Shown in pieces: positions 41,462-49,333 of a stretch of 63,605 nt of DNA. The stretch lies in IMG/VR virus record IMGVR_UViG_3300030116_006045, positions 1-63,605 of that record; one strand, given 5' to 3'. The position numbers and the translations under genes are program-made. Origin of the DNA: a virus. The notes beneath the pieces are model-generated. The model saw nothing but the letters and a program-made list of their open reading frames with translations, had not been told where the DNA came from and did not search any database. Every line of letters begins with the position of its first letter. The first letter of the stretch is position 1.

Positions 41462-42225
41462 CAGTAATCACCTCTGATACAGTGAATGCACTCATCGCCC
41501 AGGTAGTCATATTCCTCGTCGGTGCAAATCTCACCACAACCGGCACAAGGCATCACATGAGACAGGTGCGCCCTACTGTGAAGAATCGACTTCACCAAAG
41601 TAGATTGATCTGCGGCCAATTTTCGGATGAGTACGGTGGCTTCTTCTGATGCTTCCCTCGCCAATGGAACATAATGCGCCTTCGCCAATTCGTCGATATC
41701 CGGAAATGAATCCAGAACTGGCCAGACATTGTTGATGAATAGGGTATCAATTCCGAGATAGGAATCAACCCAGGGGGAAACGGTCAAACTCATCAAATCA
41801 ACACAGTCGCCCGATTCAGGCTTGATGATTTGCATCTTGAGGGTGTGGTTCGCTTTGGTCGGTTGGTTGCCCTCGATGGTTGAAAGTCGGCACTGATAGC
41901 CGAATGCAAGTTCACACTTGAGGAAATTGCCGGTTTCGTAGGATGAGGGTGCTTCCCACTTCCATCCGTTTCCGTTGATGAAGTCGAGGTATTCGTCCTC
42001 GTCCTTGTTCTCGTTGTGGATTGCTTCAATTGAATCTTGTCCGGTGATGGTTCCACATGGTCCGTCTTCACAGTCGGCCCAAATGTAGGGTTGCCCATCG
42101 CATCGGGTTGATTCGTCCTCAATCCATGCGGGTACAATCGTTCCACAGTCGGCGCATTTCACCTCCTTAATTGCCGATACGTCGTTCATTTGTCGTTCAC
42201 TTGGGTTCACGTGGTCGTCCTCCAT
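41461..42225 (-). CDS. Zinc-binding acidic protein, first gene of the leftward array (254 aa)
   Basis: Zinc pairs lie at both ends: CADC near the N-terminus and CAGCGEIC...CIHC at the C-terminus. The middle is acidic with helices. A TATA-like box (TTGATATAC) lies 27-28 bases before ATG 42225, so the message may be leaderless. GTG 42210, with GGAGG upstream, is an alternative. As the first gene of the array it is probably expressed early. Confidence 0.55.
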   Translation of the reverse strand: MEDDHVNPSERQMNDVSAIKEVKCADCGTIVPAWIEDESTRCDGQPYIWADCEDGPCGTITGQDSIEAIHNENKDEDEYLDFINGNGWKWEAPSSYETGNFLKCELAFGYQCRLSTIEGNQPTKANHTLKMQIIKPESGDCVDLMSLTVSPWVDSYLGIDTLFINNVWPVLDSFPDIDELAKAHYVPLAREASEEATVLIRKLAADQSTLVKSILHSRAHLSHVMPCAGCGEICTDEEYDYLGDECIHCIRGDY

Positions 42226-42247
42226 ATGATACCTGAGAGGGGGGTGG

Positions 42248-42256
42248 AGTATATCA
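42248..42256 (-). promoter_or_regulatory. TATA-like box of the leftward array
   Basis: On the minus strand TTGATATAC, centred 27-28 bases before ATG 42225. The same word precedes the operon starting at 12909, and CTTGATATG precedes the divergent gene at 42980. Confidence 0.45.
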
Positions 42257-42520
42257 AGAGTAGGTTTGAAAGGGGTTCAGTCGTGCGATTTGCTCAATCT
42301 GTGGTCAATTCCAGGTTATCGGCTAATCGTGGGCGGTGGCCTTGATTGGTGGGTGGGTGGTGGTGGATTGGTTGCCGATGCTGCAGATATCGAGCATGTG
42401 GCCCCACTCGGAGCATCAGAAGACGGACCCACTGCTAAGACGTCTGCGGCTTTTGGAGATCCAATAGCTAAAAACCGGTAGACGTAGCCTGAGCTGCCGT
42501 ATTTGCTAGCTAGGATCGCG

Positions 42521-42582
42521 CTGTGACGCGTTGACGGGTGCAGTGGTAGGTCGGGACCCAGGAGCTATTTGACGCGTCACAG
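42521..42582. repeat. 11-bp inverted repeat with palindromic TGACGCGTCA
   Basis: Left arm CTGTGACGCGT (42521-42531) and right arm ACGCGTCACAG (42572-42582) are perfect complements, separated by 40 bases. The right arm includes the 10-base palindrome TGACGCGTCA. It could bind an initiator or repressor dimer pair. Confidence 0.7.
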
Positions 42583-42714
42583 ACCCCCTTAAAACGCAAA
42601 ATAAGGGCATATTCTCAGGTTGGTCACGGGTAGTCGATTTGACCCCAAAATATCGGATATCCTGAAATCTGTAAAGAAAAGGGGTGTTCAAAATATCACC
42701 TCAAAAATTAACAC

Positions 42715-42824
42715 TGCAGAAATTGTGATGACTGCAGAAATTGAAGCAGGTGCAGAAATTACACCGCCCAGATATCTGCGTCAAAATCCGGTGTAGATTT
42801 GGGAGCAGGTGCAGAAAATACACC
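42715..42824. repeat. Iteron-like direct repeats (TGCAGAAATT)
   Basis: TGCAGAAATT occurs at 42715, 42733 and 42751, spaced 18 bases apart, with a variant at 42810. The last two lie inside a longer unit, GCAGGTGCAGAAATTACACC (42746-42765) and its one-mismatch copy (42805-42824), whose GGTG and CACC ends are complementary. Spaced repeats of this sort are typical of initiator-binding iterons. Confidence 0.6.
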
Positions 42825-42948
42825 ACTTCCAAAACCCAAAATTGACGAAGGGATCGCCCTCGGCTACCACCCCGCGATTTTTTCAATAATTTTTTCATTT
42901 TCGATTTTTTATTTTTCTTCCTGATTTATCATGGTTCGGCCTTCAACC

Positions 42949-42957
42949 TTGATATGT
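42949..42957 (+). promoter_or_regulatory. TATA-like box of the rightward structural gene
   Basis: TTGATATGT is centred 26-27 bases before ATG 42980, the spacing expected for a leaderless archaeal transcript. It resembles the divergent box at 42248. Confidence 0.4.
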
Positions 42958-42979
42958 CGCAAGGTGCAAACGACCCTTC

Positions 42980-43498
42980 ATGCCTCGCAACCGCCAGCTG
43001 AATAACATCATCCGGTCTGAACACCTACGTCCCGATGCGGTCGTTGAATCTGACGTCAAGGATCTGGCGGTTACTACAGCAAAGATCGCTAACGATGCGG
43101 TCACTAACGACAAGCTCGGCCCTCATCAGAAGAAACACCTTACTTTTACAGCTGATGTTTCATCTCAAGGAGTCGGCGTGTTCACAATGACAAGCGCGGC
43201 TGGTGCAGCTCAAACAATTCCCGACAATGCAATCATCACAGCGGTCATTTACGAAAAGTCCATTGGTCTTGGATCATCTGGTTCCCCAACCGTCAAGCTC
43301 GGTGTTACAGGAAACGATGACGCTTTTATTGGCGCAACAGCTTTCGACAACGCAGCTTTCACAGCTGACGTCACCGCACTTACTAACGAAATCCCACTCA
43401 AGCTCGATGGTGCAAAGTCCGTTATCGGTACTGTCGCAACCGCAGCACTAACTGCTGGTATTTTCTTTATTAGAGTAGAATACTACGAAGGTGCTTGA
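42980..43498 (+). CDS. Virion structural protein with fibre-type repeat (172 aa)
   Basis: The N-terminus has DLAVTTAKIANDAVTNDKLG, a repeat typical of phage fibres, followed by a beta-rich domain (FTADVSSQGVGVFTM ... FFIRVEYY). It is a likely decoration or fibre protein. It stands alone on the plus strand between the control region and a convergent phosphoesterase gene (4-base gap). Confidence 0.6.
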   Translation: MPRNRQLNNIIRSEHLRPDAVVESDVKDLAVTTAKIANDAVTNDKLGPHQKKHLTFTADVSSQGVGVFTMTSAAGAAQTIPDNAIITAVIYEKSIGLGSSGSPTVKLGVTGNDDAFIGATAFDNAAFTADVTALTNEIPLKLDGAKSVIGTVATAALTAGIFFIRVEYYEGA

Positions 43499-43502
43499 TT
43501 AC

Positions 43503-45011
43503 TCACTCTGAGTGAACCACCGGACTGAATAGGCTACCCACGATTCCGTGATCCCTATCAACGAAGTGCGCCATCAAGCCAGCTCGTGCCAGGACATACC
43601 CCTTATGCGCGTGATACCTATCGTGTCCAGCTAAGCTTGGTAGCTGTATCATAAGCGCACCTCCAGCTTCTTTCACTTGCTGATGATGAAGATGTCCGGT
43701 GAACCAAACCTTGTGTTGGCATTGACCCCACTCGACTCTTTTCTCACCTGCCATGATTGAAGGCAATTGATCCATCTTCGCACCATCTCCATGAGTGAAC
43801 CCTATCAATGTCTGCCCATAGACCCTGTATTGACGATCTGCCGGTGAGATAAACACCTCTACGTCCTCCACAGCCTCGTAAGCCGCATTAAGATACAGCA
43901 TCAGTGTAAGAGCTGAATGTCTATCGTGATTACCAGGCATAAACACCACTTCCACAGGAGCTACCTGTCGAAGCATCTCAATGTGCTTTCGAGCCAGCTC
44001 ACAACCACTCATTAGGATCTGGGCCGGACTACCTTGCATATCTTGGGGAGTTCCTTTCGTTGTTCCCCCTTGATAGTTATCCACATGGAACCAATCTGAT
44101 CCAGTACTGATCACAATCTTTTCAGGACGACCAGGCAAACGACCTAACAACTCAGTCGTCGTGCTAACCAATCTTCGCTCGGCTTCCTCGAAACCAAAGT
44201 CCTCACCAACCTCATCCTTCCATCCGAACTTACCCCAATGAAAATCAGTAGGACTCATTACTAACGCATAAGGTCGTTTAGCACTCTCTATTTCGATTTT
44301 AGCTACTTCTGATGGGGCCATAACTAAATTACCGCGAATATCATTCAACACTGACTCATTGAAGTCACGCCATTTTTGAGCTTCCTTCTCGGTGTCTTTC
44401 CATTTTCTCTTTTCGTATCGAACGTGTAAAGCTTGACGACGCTTTAGAACCAGATCCTCGACTAACTCATCAACAGTGCTTTCTGTCATTTCCTCATCAG
44501 TAAAGGGATCCATGTCGTGTGTCCAATGATGCCTTCTTCGATACTCATCAAACCAAATACGAGGAAACTGAAAGTCCCTGGCTATTTGATTCATAGAAGC
44601 TGGCTGACCATCCCAATTAGAATATGCCTGACGCATGGCCCTGTGGGTTTCACCAGGAACAGAAATAGATTCACCTGCAGCTCGAAGGTATGTAATGTAA
44701 ATGTCGTGTTCGGCATCATAATGATATTCAGCACTTGCCCAAAGTTCTCGTACGTCAGATCCAACCTCTTCTTCGTTCATTTCCATATAGATTTGAAGAA
44801 TCTCGGCCCATCGTTCCCTACCAGATCCTTTCTTCCACCTACGAAGTGCTATGTTCCAAGCTCCAGCTGATCTTTCGGGATGCACCCTATGTATTTCTTC
44901 AGCCCATCGCTTCATCGAGCCATCAAATAAATGAACACATTCTTCTATAATTTTATCACGCGCAATAATATTAGAAGCTAATTTCTTTTTCGGCTTTGGT
45001 TCTTCGCTCAT
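43503..45011 (-). CDS. Calcineurin-like metallophosphoesterase with N-terminal DNA-binding-like domain
   Basis: The C-terminal half has the metallophosphoesterase motifs: DFHWGKFGW, STGSDWFHVDNY, MPGNHDRH, FTHGDGAKM and WFTGHLHHQ, with the Asp, Asn and His metal ligands. The N-terminal 200 residues are helical, with an HTH-like SMNQIARDFQFPRIW segment and basic stretches. Such proteins hydrolyse phosphodiesters or nucleotides; the DNA-binding domain suggests a DNA nuclease or end-processing role. It lies downstream of the terminase, so a link with packaging or DNA end processing is possible. Confidence 0.82.
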   Translation of the reverse strand: MSEEPKPKKKLASNIIARDKIIEECVHLFDGSMKRWAEEIHRVHPERSAGAWNIALRRWKKGSGRERWAEILQIYMEMNEEEVGSDVRELWASAEYHYDAEHDIYITYLRAAGESISVPGETHRAMRQAYSNWDGQPASMNQIARDFQFPRIWFDEYRRRHHWTHDMDPFTDEEMTESTVDELVEDLVLKRRQALHVRYEKRKWKDTEKEAQKWRDFNESVLNDIRGNLVMAPSEVAKIEIESAKRPYALVMSPTDFHWGKFGWKDEVGEDFGFEEAERRLVSTTTELLGRLPGRPEKIVISTGSDWFHVDNYQGGTTKGTPQDMQGSPAQILMSGCELARKHIEMLRQVAPVEVVFMPGNHDRHSALTLMLYLNAAYEAVEDVEVFISPADRQYRVYGQTLIGFTHGDGAKMDQLPSIMAGEKRVEWGQCQHKVWFTGHLHHQQVKEAGGALMIQLPSLAGHDRYHAHKGYVLARAGLMAHFVDRDHGIVGSLFSPVVHSE

Positions 45012-45058
45012 GCCGTTCCCTAAACCGTCCCACTACCCTGCCACTTAAGAAGAATCGG

Positions 45059-46546
45059 TCAAAAGAAGCTTACGAAACGGGTATTCCTCGGTCTACCCCT
45101 TGCTTTTTCTTTACCACCTGACCATTCACCCGCCTGAATCTTACCTGTGATCACCGGAGTTTGACGAGAAGCCCCCACTGAGAATTGATCAACAGCATGA
45201 GCTAACGCCATCACACAATCGTTGTGTTTTCCTAGATCCACAATGTCTCCACCTTTCCACACATGGGTTTCAAGCTCGTCGAGTAAAATGTTCACTGCTT
45301 GGCGCGTATGATGCTCACCATAAGGAAAAACCATTTTTTCTTGCTCAAACCACACCCTCAAACGGTTCAAAAGACCCTGTTTTAGTCCTTTGTTGCTAAC
45401 TTTTGACGGTTGATAGTCGATTGTAGCCCCCATTTGGTTGATCAAAGCTTGGTAAAGCTGCTGAAAACCGACTACTTCCGCTGAAACAGTCGCATTTCCG
45501 TATATTTTAGCTAATTCTACTAATTTTTCTGCTTGACGGGCTGGTGGGAAGTCATTTCGCCTCCAAATGTTCACCAAATGCAGATTTCCGTCAGCTGCCT
45601 GTCTCATCACGACCATTACGCTGTAATCTTGCCCCAAACCATGCGAAGGGTCGAATCCAATCACATATCTCCCTTGATGATGCTTCTCGAACTCTAATCT
45701 TGACTCCATATCGAGATTTTTACGTGTGTGTTGCCTCGGATAAGCCGCTGAATCGTCATCTACCACTTTACAGAGGTATTCTTGGGTAAAAGCCAGATCG
45801 CCCATAGCTCCACGCTGTTCCATAATGAACGCCAAGCTTCTTTGTTGAGGCCAAAGAACCTGAAGCTCGACATTTGGATCTGCCCGATGTTCATCCCAAT
45901 TAGGTATAGCACTCCAAACACCGCATTTCCAAGCATCATTAGGCAACATTTCGGTATGATAGAGATCAACGGCACTCATGGGCGTACCAACACAAAACAG
46001 ATTTGTCCCAGGACTAAGCATAGGGGTCACTACCTTTCGTAACCAATCACGTACTACGTCCATAGGAGTATCACCCATATCTGTTAGAATATCATCAAGA
46101 GCGATACAAGCTGGGTGTTCACCACGCATAGCGGCCCCCATACCAGTTGCCTTTATCCAAGACCCATTCGTTAAGCGTAACTCAAACTTTCCACCACGTT
46201 TTTCATCAATATATTGCCTAAGCTCAGGGTGGCGTTTCAAATCTTCACGTATTTCTGTTAGCCTATTGCTTGCTGTATCTTTACTTGCTGAAAACAACCA
46301 GCACGTAAAGGGTTTATTTCGCCACTTACTGAACAACATATGATGCAAAAGGCACACTCTGAGCGTTGTGGACTTAGAATGGTCCCTGGGCGCAATAATA
46401 CACACCCGATGCACCTCAGCACCTTTTCTATCTGCATACAGATCTAACCATTCGTGAATGTGATCCCCAAGCTCATAACCCAACCAACGGTAAAAGTAAG
46501 CCACATCGTTTTCAGATCGCTTCATTGAGAAGCCGGTTAAACTCAT
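45059..46546 (-). CDS. terL: Large terminase subunit (packaging ATPase/nuclease)
   Basis: The ATPase domain has the variant Walker A PRDHSKST (about residue 53) and Walker B CIALDD (about 147-152). The RNase H-like nuclease domain has GFDPSHGLGQD (about 298), a VSAEVVGFQQ strand, and GKHNDCVMALAHA. It cuts and pumps viral DNA into the prohead through the portal. At 495 residues the length is usual. It lies on the opposite strand to the portal, with a control gap at 47021-47113. Confidence 0.93.
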   Translation of the reverse strand: MSLTGFSMKRSENDVAYFYRWLGYELGDHIHEWLDLYADRKGAEVHRVCIIAPRDHSKSTTLRVCLLHHMLFSKWRNKPFTCWLFSASKDTASNRLTEIREDLKRHPELRQYIDEKRGGKFELRLTNGSWIKATGMGAAMRGEHPACIALDDILTDMGDTPMDVVRDWLRKVVTPMLSPGTNLFCVGTPMSAVDLYHTEMLPNDAWKCGVWSAIPNWDEHRADPNVELQVLWPQQRSLAFIMEQRGAMGDLAFTQEYLCKVVDDDSAAYPRQHTRKNLDMESRLEFEKHHQGRYVIGFDPSHGLGQDYSVMVVMRQAADGNLHLVNIWRRNDFPPARQAEKLVELAKIYGNATVSAEVVGFQQLYQALINQMGATIDYQPSKVSNKGLKQGLLNRLRVWFEQEKMVFPYGEHHTRQAVNILLDELETHVWKGGDIVDLGKHNDCVMALAHAVDQFSVGASRQTPVITGKIQAGEWSGGKEKARGRPRNTRFVSFF

Positions 46547-46707
46547 CGTGGACCCTCACTCAAGAACATTTCAAGAGTTCGGATTAACAATTGTCTATCT
46601 ATGTCTCCAGATCCACGACGTAATCCAGATAAATATACTTCTAACCTGTGTTGTAGATGCCCACAGCGAACTTGAGGCAATTCAATATGTGCCACAGGTC
46701 TTTTCAT
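46543..46707 (-). CDS. Small protein upstream of the large terminase (54 aa)
   Basis: ATG 46707 overlaps the preceding stop and its stop overlaps the terminase start (ATGA). It reads MKRPVAHIELPQVRCGHLQH then a helical GSGDIDRQLLIRTLEMFL. The place upstream of terL is where a small terminase or its remnant often lies, but 54 residues is short. No family recognised. Confidence 0.5.
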   Translation of the reverse strand: MKRPVAHIELPQVRCGHLQHRLEVYLSGLRRGSGDIDRQLLIRTLEMFLSEGPR

Positions 46708-46904
46708 ATCTCATCACCCATATCTGTTTTTGTCCACCACGCTTCTGCGCCACAGTGTTCGTTACTACATATTAGCACAGTAACTAAACCATCCATGCCC
46801 ATTCGAGAACCATCAGCTTCTCCAACATACACCATGCGATGACGACAGTACCAACAGGCGAGATTGGTGCTAATCTCTGTTATTTGTATGTTGGGCGACC
46901 CCAT
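46704..46904 (-). CDS. Small zinc-ribbon protein (66 aa)
   Basis: CWYCRHRM and CSNEHCG, about 27 residues apart, form a zinc ribbon of the type seen repeatedly here. It overlaps the gene upstream by 25 bases. Function unknown; it belongs to the terminase transcript. Confidence 0.6.
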   Translation of the reverse strand: MGSPNIQITEISTNLACWYCRHRMVYVGEADGSRMGMDGLVTVLICSNEHCGAEAWWTKTDMGDEI

Positions 46905-47020
46905 CTGACTCTACACTCCTGACAATACGCCCTATTTCTCATGGCTTCTTGTTTGTGGCAGATGACACAGATACATGAAACATTGGGTAAAAATACCCGT
47001 GAACCACCTAACCGCGCCAT
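46880..47020 (-). CDS. Small Cys protein (46 aa)
   Basis: ATG 47020 is preceded by GGAGG. CICVICHK and CQEC form a zinc site. Its first ten residues, MARLGGSRVF, are nearly the same as the start of the tape measure (MARVGGSRVF). It is the first gene of the terminase transcript. Confidence 0.55.
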   Translation of the reverse strand: MARLGGSRVFLPNVSCICVICHKQEAMRNRAYCQECRVRWGRPTYK

Positions 47021-47113
47021 CAGCCTCCAATATCCTGTTGATGGTTAAATTATTTCGGTCAAAACCAAATAGATAGCGAACATTCATCAGTCATAGCATT
47101 CGTCCGAGCTATT

Positions 47114-48526
47114 GTGGGAGTGTGGTCTGATCTTGTTGGGCGTGTGCGTCCGACCAAAAGTGCCGTGACAGCGGATATTCCTCCTACCCCAGCTGTTCTT
47201 ACACCAATTGGGACGCCTCCCACATTTGCTGCTATCGCCGGACTGACCGACATTTTAAAGGACACAAACAAGTTACGCACCGATACTAACTACGATAACG
47301 AGTTTGATGTGTTTGATGCGATGGTTCGGCTAGATCCTGAGCTAAACGGTGCTGTTCGTTCCGTGTCTCTTACAGGAAATAACTACCACATTCACTACGA
47401 TAAGGCCAAAAACACACAGATTCGAGAAGCAATTAGAGATCTCGTAGAGGATCTGGATTTTGATGACCTTCTTATCTCCGCTATGCGCGACTTGATGGTA
47501 TATGGTAACTGTATCAATAAGCTCGTCGGTCGAGCTGGAGAAGGTATAACAAAGGTTCAGTCGCTACCTGTAAAGCAAATTACCATTCTTGATGAGCGTG
47601 ACCCTTACACAGTACACAAAAGCGGTATCGCAGCTACAAAAGACGACCCTATCATGGAAGCTGTCTTCTATCGTTTCCGCGAACAGGGCATAGATGAGAT
47701 GATTTTTCCAGCTGATGAAATACTACACTTCCGTATCGACTACCGTTCTAATTGGTATCAGGATTACTTGGGACGTCAAACATACGGTGTATGGGGCGAA
47801 TCTCGTTTTACTTCGCTAAAACAGGCGATTAGAGCCAAGTATAACACAATTAACAACAGAATAGCTCTTGAGGACAGCCTTACCAAGCAATACGTCCGAA
47901 TAGGAAAGGAAGCAATAGAAGGCATTCCAGATCCTGAAGAGGCCAAAGATAGGCTAACTTACATTATGGACCAGGTAGGAACCTTACTTGAAGGACTTCG
48001 GGGAGATCAAATACCCATCTTACCTCATTACGTCGAGCTTAACCATATGGATATGAACAACGCTATCCCCGATAACAGCAATTTCCTTGATAGCATCAAC
48101 GCAGACATCAGTGCTGTGCTTAACGTACCGCGTGTGGCGGCAGGTCAAGAGAAGGGTAGCACCTTCGCAGCAACCTACAATGCTAACCTATGGAGTATCA
48201 TGTCGATTGAACGCCTACAAAGCGTGGTAGCAGAACGCATTCATGATCTATTCTCAAAGCACCTGGAGCTATTAGGCATACCTCACCGCAAGCGTGATCT
48301 CCCTGAACTTACTTTCCATCCTGTTGATCAGGAATCCCCACTACATAGAATGCAAAGAGCGCAAATCGGTATCAATTCGGGAGTGATAACTGTGAATGAA
48401 GCGCGTGATATTGTCGGCCTTAGAGACATAGCTAATGGTGATGAGCGTGAGCCTAAGCAAACAACACGCCCATCGCAAGCGTTACCTCGTCAGAATGAAC
48501 AGGATGGAGCTTCAGATGTCCGTTGA
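47114..48526 (+). CDS. Portal protein
   Basis: A 470-residue protein with the portal pattern: an N-terminal helical crown side, DELNGAVRSVSLTG-like stem region, PVKQITILDERDPYT, DEILHFRIDYRSNWYQDYLG, and a long C-terminal helical region with FLDSINADISAVLNVP. It forms the ring through which DNA enters and leaves. It is the first gene of the rightward virion operon. Start GTG 47114 is likely but GTG 47120 is possible. The 93-bp gap before it holds A/T-rich candidate promoter sequence. Confidence 0.85.
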   Translation: MGVWSDLVGRVRPTKSAVTADIPPTPAVLTPIGTPPTFAAIAGLTDILKDTNKLRTDTNYDNEFDVFDAMVRLDPELNGAVRSVSLTGNNYHIHYDKAKNTQIREAIRDLVEDLDFDDLLISAMRDLMVYGNCINKLVGRAGEGITKVQSLPVKQITILDERDPYTVHKSGIAATKDDPIMEAVFYRFREQGIDEMIFPADEILHFRIDYRSNWYQDYLGRQTYGVWGESRFTSLKQAIRAKYNTINNRIALEDSLTKQYVRIGKEAIEGIPDPEEAKDRLTYIMDQVGTLLEGLRGDQIPILPHYVELNHMDMNNAIPDNSNFLDSINADISAVLNVPRVAAGQEKGSTFAATYNANLWSIMSIERLQSVVAERIHDLFSKHLELLGIPHRKRDLPELTFHPVDQESPLHRMQRAQIGINSGVITVNEARDIVGLRDIANGDEREPKQTTRPSQALPRQNEQDGASDVR

Positions 48527-48583
48527 TAAGTCGTGTGGGTGTCAGACAAGCTGCATGACTTGTCTATGGTGGAGGTTTTGGTG

Positions 48584-48931
48584 ATGGCTGATGATAAATC
48601 GTTTAACGACCGGATGGTTTCAAGAACAGTCCTTCCCGTTATTTATCTCTGGATGCTTGCCTCCGGCGCGGTCGTGGCTATGGGTATCTATGCTCCTGAT
48701 GTGGTTCTCACTAATCTGGACGGCTTCATCGCACTAATCGCTATTATTGGCGGTGTGGCGGCTCCAGCTTTCAATACGCTACTTCGTATGTGGGAACAAG
48801 AACAATCAGCCGAAGGAGATGAAATACCTACTAACGCACAACATGAGCGTGACCGTGAATCCGCAGAACATGAACACGTAATGCACATGGAAAAAACACT
48901 TGAGAAGGTATGGGGTGAAAAGGATGAGTGA
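48584..48931 (+). CDS. Membrane protein with two transmembrane segments, holin-like (115 aa)
   Basis: ATG 48584 has GGAGG eight bases upstream, so I reject the longer frame from 48533. Two hydrophobic helices (about residues 14-36, including LPVIYLWMLASGAVVAMGIY, and 45-62, FIALIAIIGGVAAPAF) are followed by an acidic, charged tail with a coiled coil. A holin or membrane anchor is possible. Confidence 0.6.
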   Translation: MADDKSFNDRMVSRTVLPVIYLWMLASGAVVAMGIYAPDVVLTNLDGFIALIAIIGGVAAPAFNTLLRMWEQEQSAEGDEIPTNAQHERDRESAEHEHVMHMEKTLEKVWGEKDE

Positions 48932-49244
48932 TTCTTTTAAGCCAGTCGTGGACCCACTAACAGAAAGATTCGGTAATCCAGTTCAAGACGCACATTTTCA
49001 ATGGACCCAAGCTATTCACCGCGATCTGGTTAATCTTCGAGATAATCACTTAGCACACATAGCTCAGGATCTCAACGGCATAAAGTCCGATGTTAAAGAT
49101 TTGAGAACTGATGTGGATGAATTAAAAGATCTAAAAGATGAGGCTATGTCCATTGTCTCTAAGTTCGGGTGGAAGATTTTACTTATCGTGATTGCCGGTC
49201 TTGGGGGTTCAGCTGGACTTCCTATAATGATGGAGGGAATGTGA
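48924..49244 (+). CDS. Coiled-coil protein with C-terminal membrane segment (106 aa)
   Basis: The centre is a heptad helix (LNGIKSDVKDLRTDVDELK), and the end is a hydrophobic helix, ILLIVIAGLGGSAGLPIM. It overlaps the holin-like gene by eight bases; the pair may act in lysis or membrane anchoring. Confidence 0.6.
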   Translation: MSDSFKPVVDPLTERFGNPVQDAHFQWTQAIHRDLVNLRDNHLAHIAQDLNGIKSDVKDLRTDVDELKDLKDEAMSIVSKFGWKILLIVIAGLGGSAGLPIMMEGM

Positions 49245-49333
49245 TGACTTCTGATGAAGATTTAGACGCTGAGTTTTGGGCTTGGTGGGACTCTTTAACA
49301 GATTATGATCGAGAAATGTTGAGGGGTGTGTAA
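49244..49333 (+). CDS. Tiny acidic peptide (29 aa)
   Basis: It overlaps the previous stop (TGATG) and its TAA overlaps the next ATG (TAATG). It is acidic and Trp-rich (EFWAWWDSL). The double overlap supports translation; function unknown. Confidence 0.4.
   Translation: MTSDEDLDAEFWAWWDSLTDYDREMLRGV

Larger units (their letters stand above)
42226..42979. other. Gene-poor intergenic region: candidate origin / master control region
   Basis: A 754-bp region between divergent genes. It holds a G-rich run (GGTGGGTGGGTGGTGG, about 42348-42366), an 11-bp inverted repeat, iteron-like repeats, and a T/A-rich tract (about 42875-42925) just before the rightward gene. Such a mix is typical of viral origins or central promoters. 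Open frames here lack family patterns and good starts. No RNA gene was recognised. Confidence 0.5.

Noticed and set aside
42266-42481. 71-residue plus-strand open frame
   Set aside because: No ribosome binding site and a Gly/Val-rich part that simply translates the G-rich run.
42701-42898. Cys-rich open frame (NFCTCFNFC pattern)
   Set aside because: The pattern is produced by the TGCAGAAATT direct repeats read backwards, not by a conserved protein.
42226-42979. tRNA or other structured RNA gene in the largest gap
   Set aside because: No acceptor-stem and T-loop pattern could be matched by eye.
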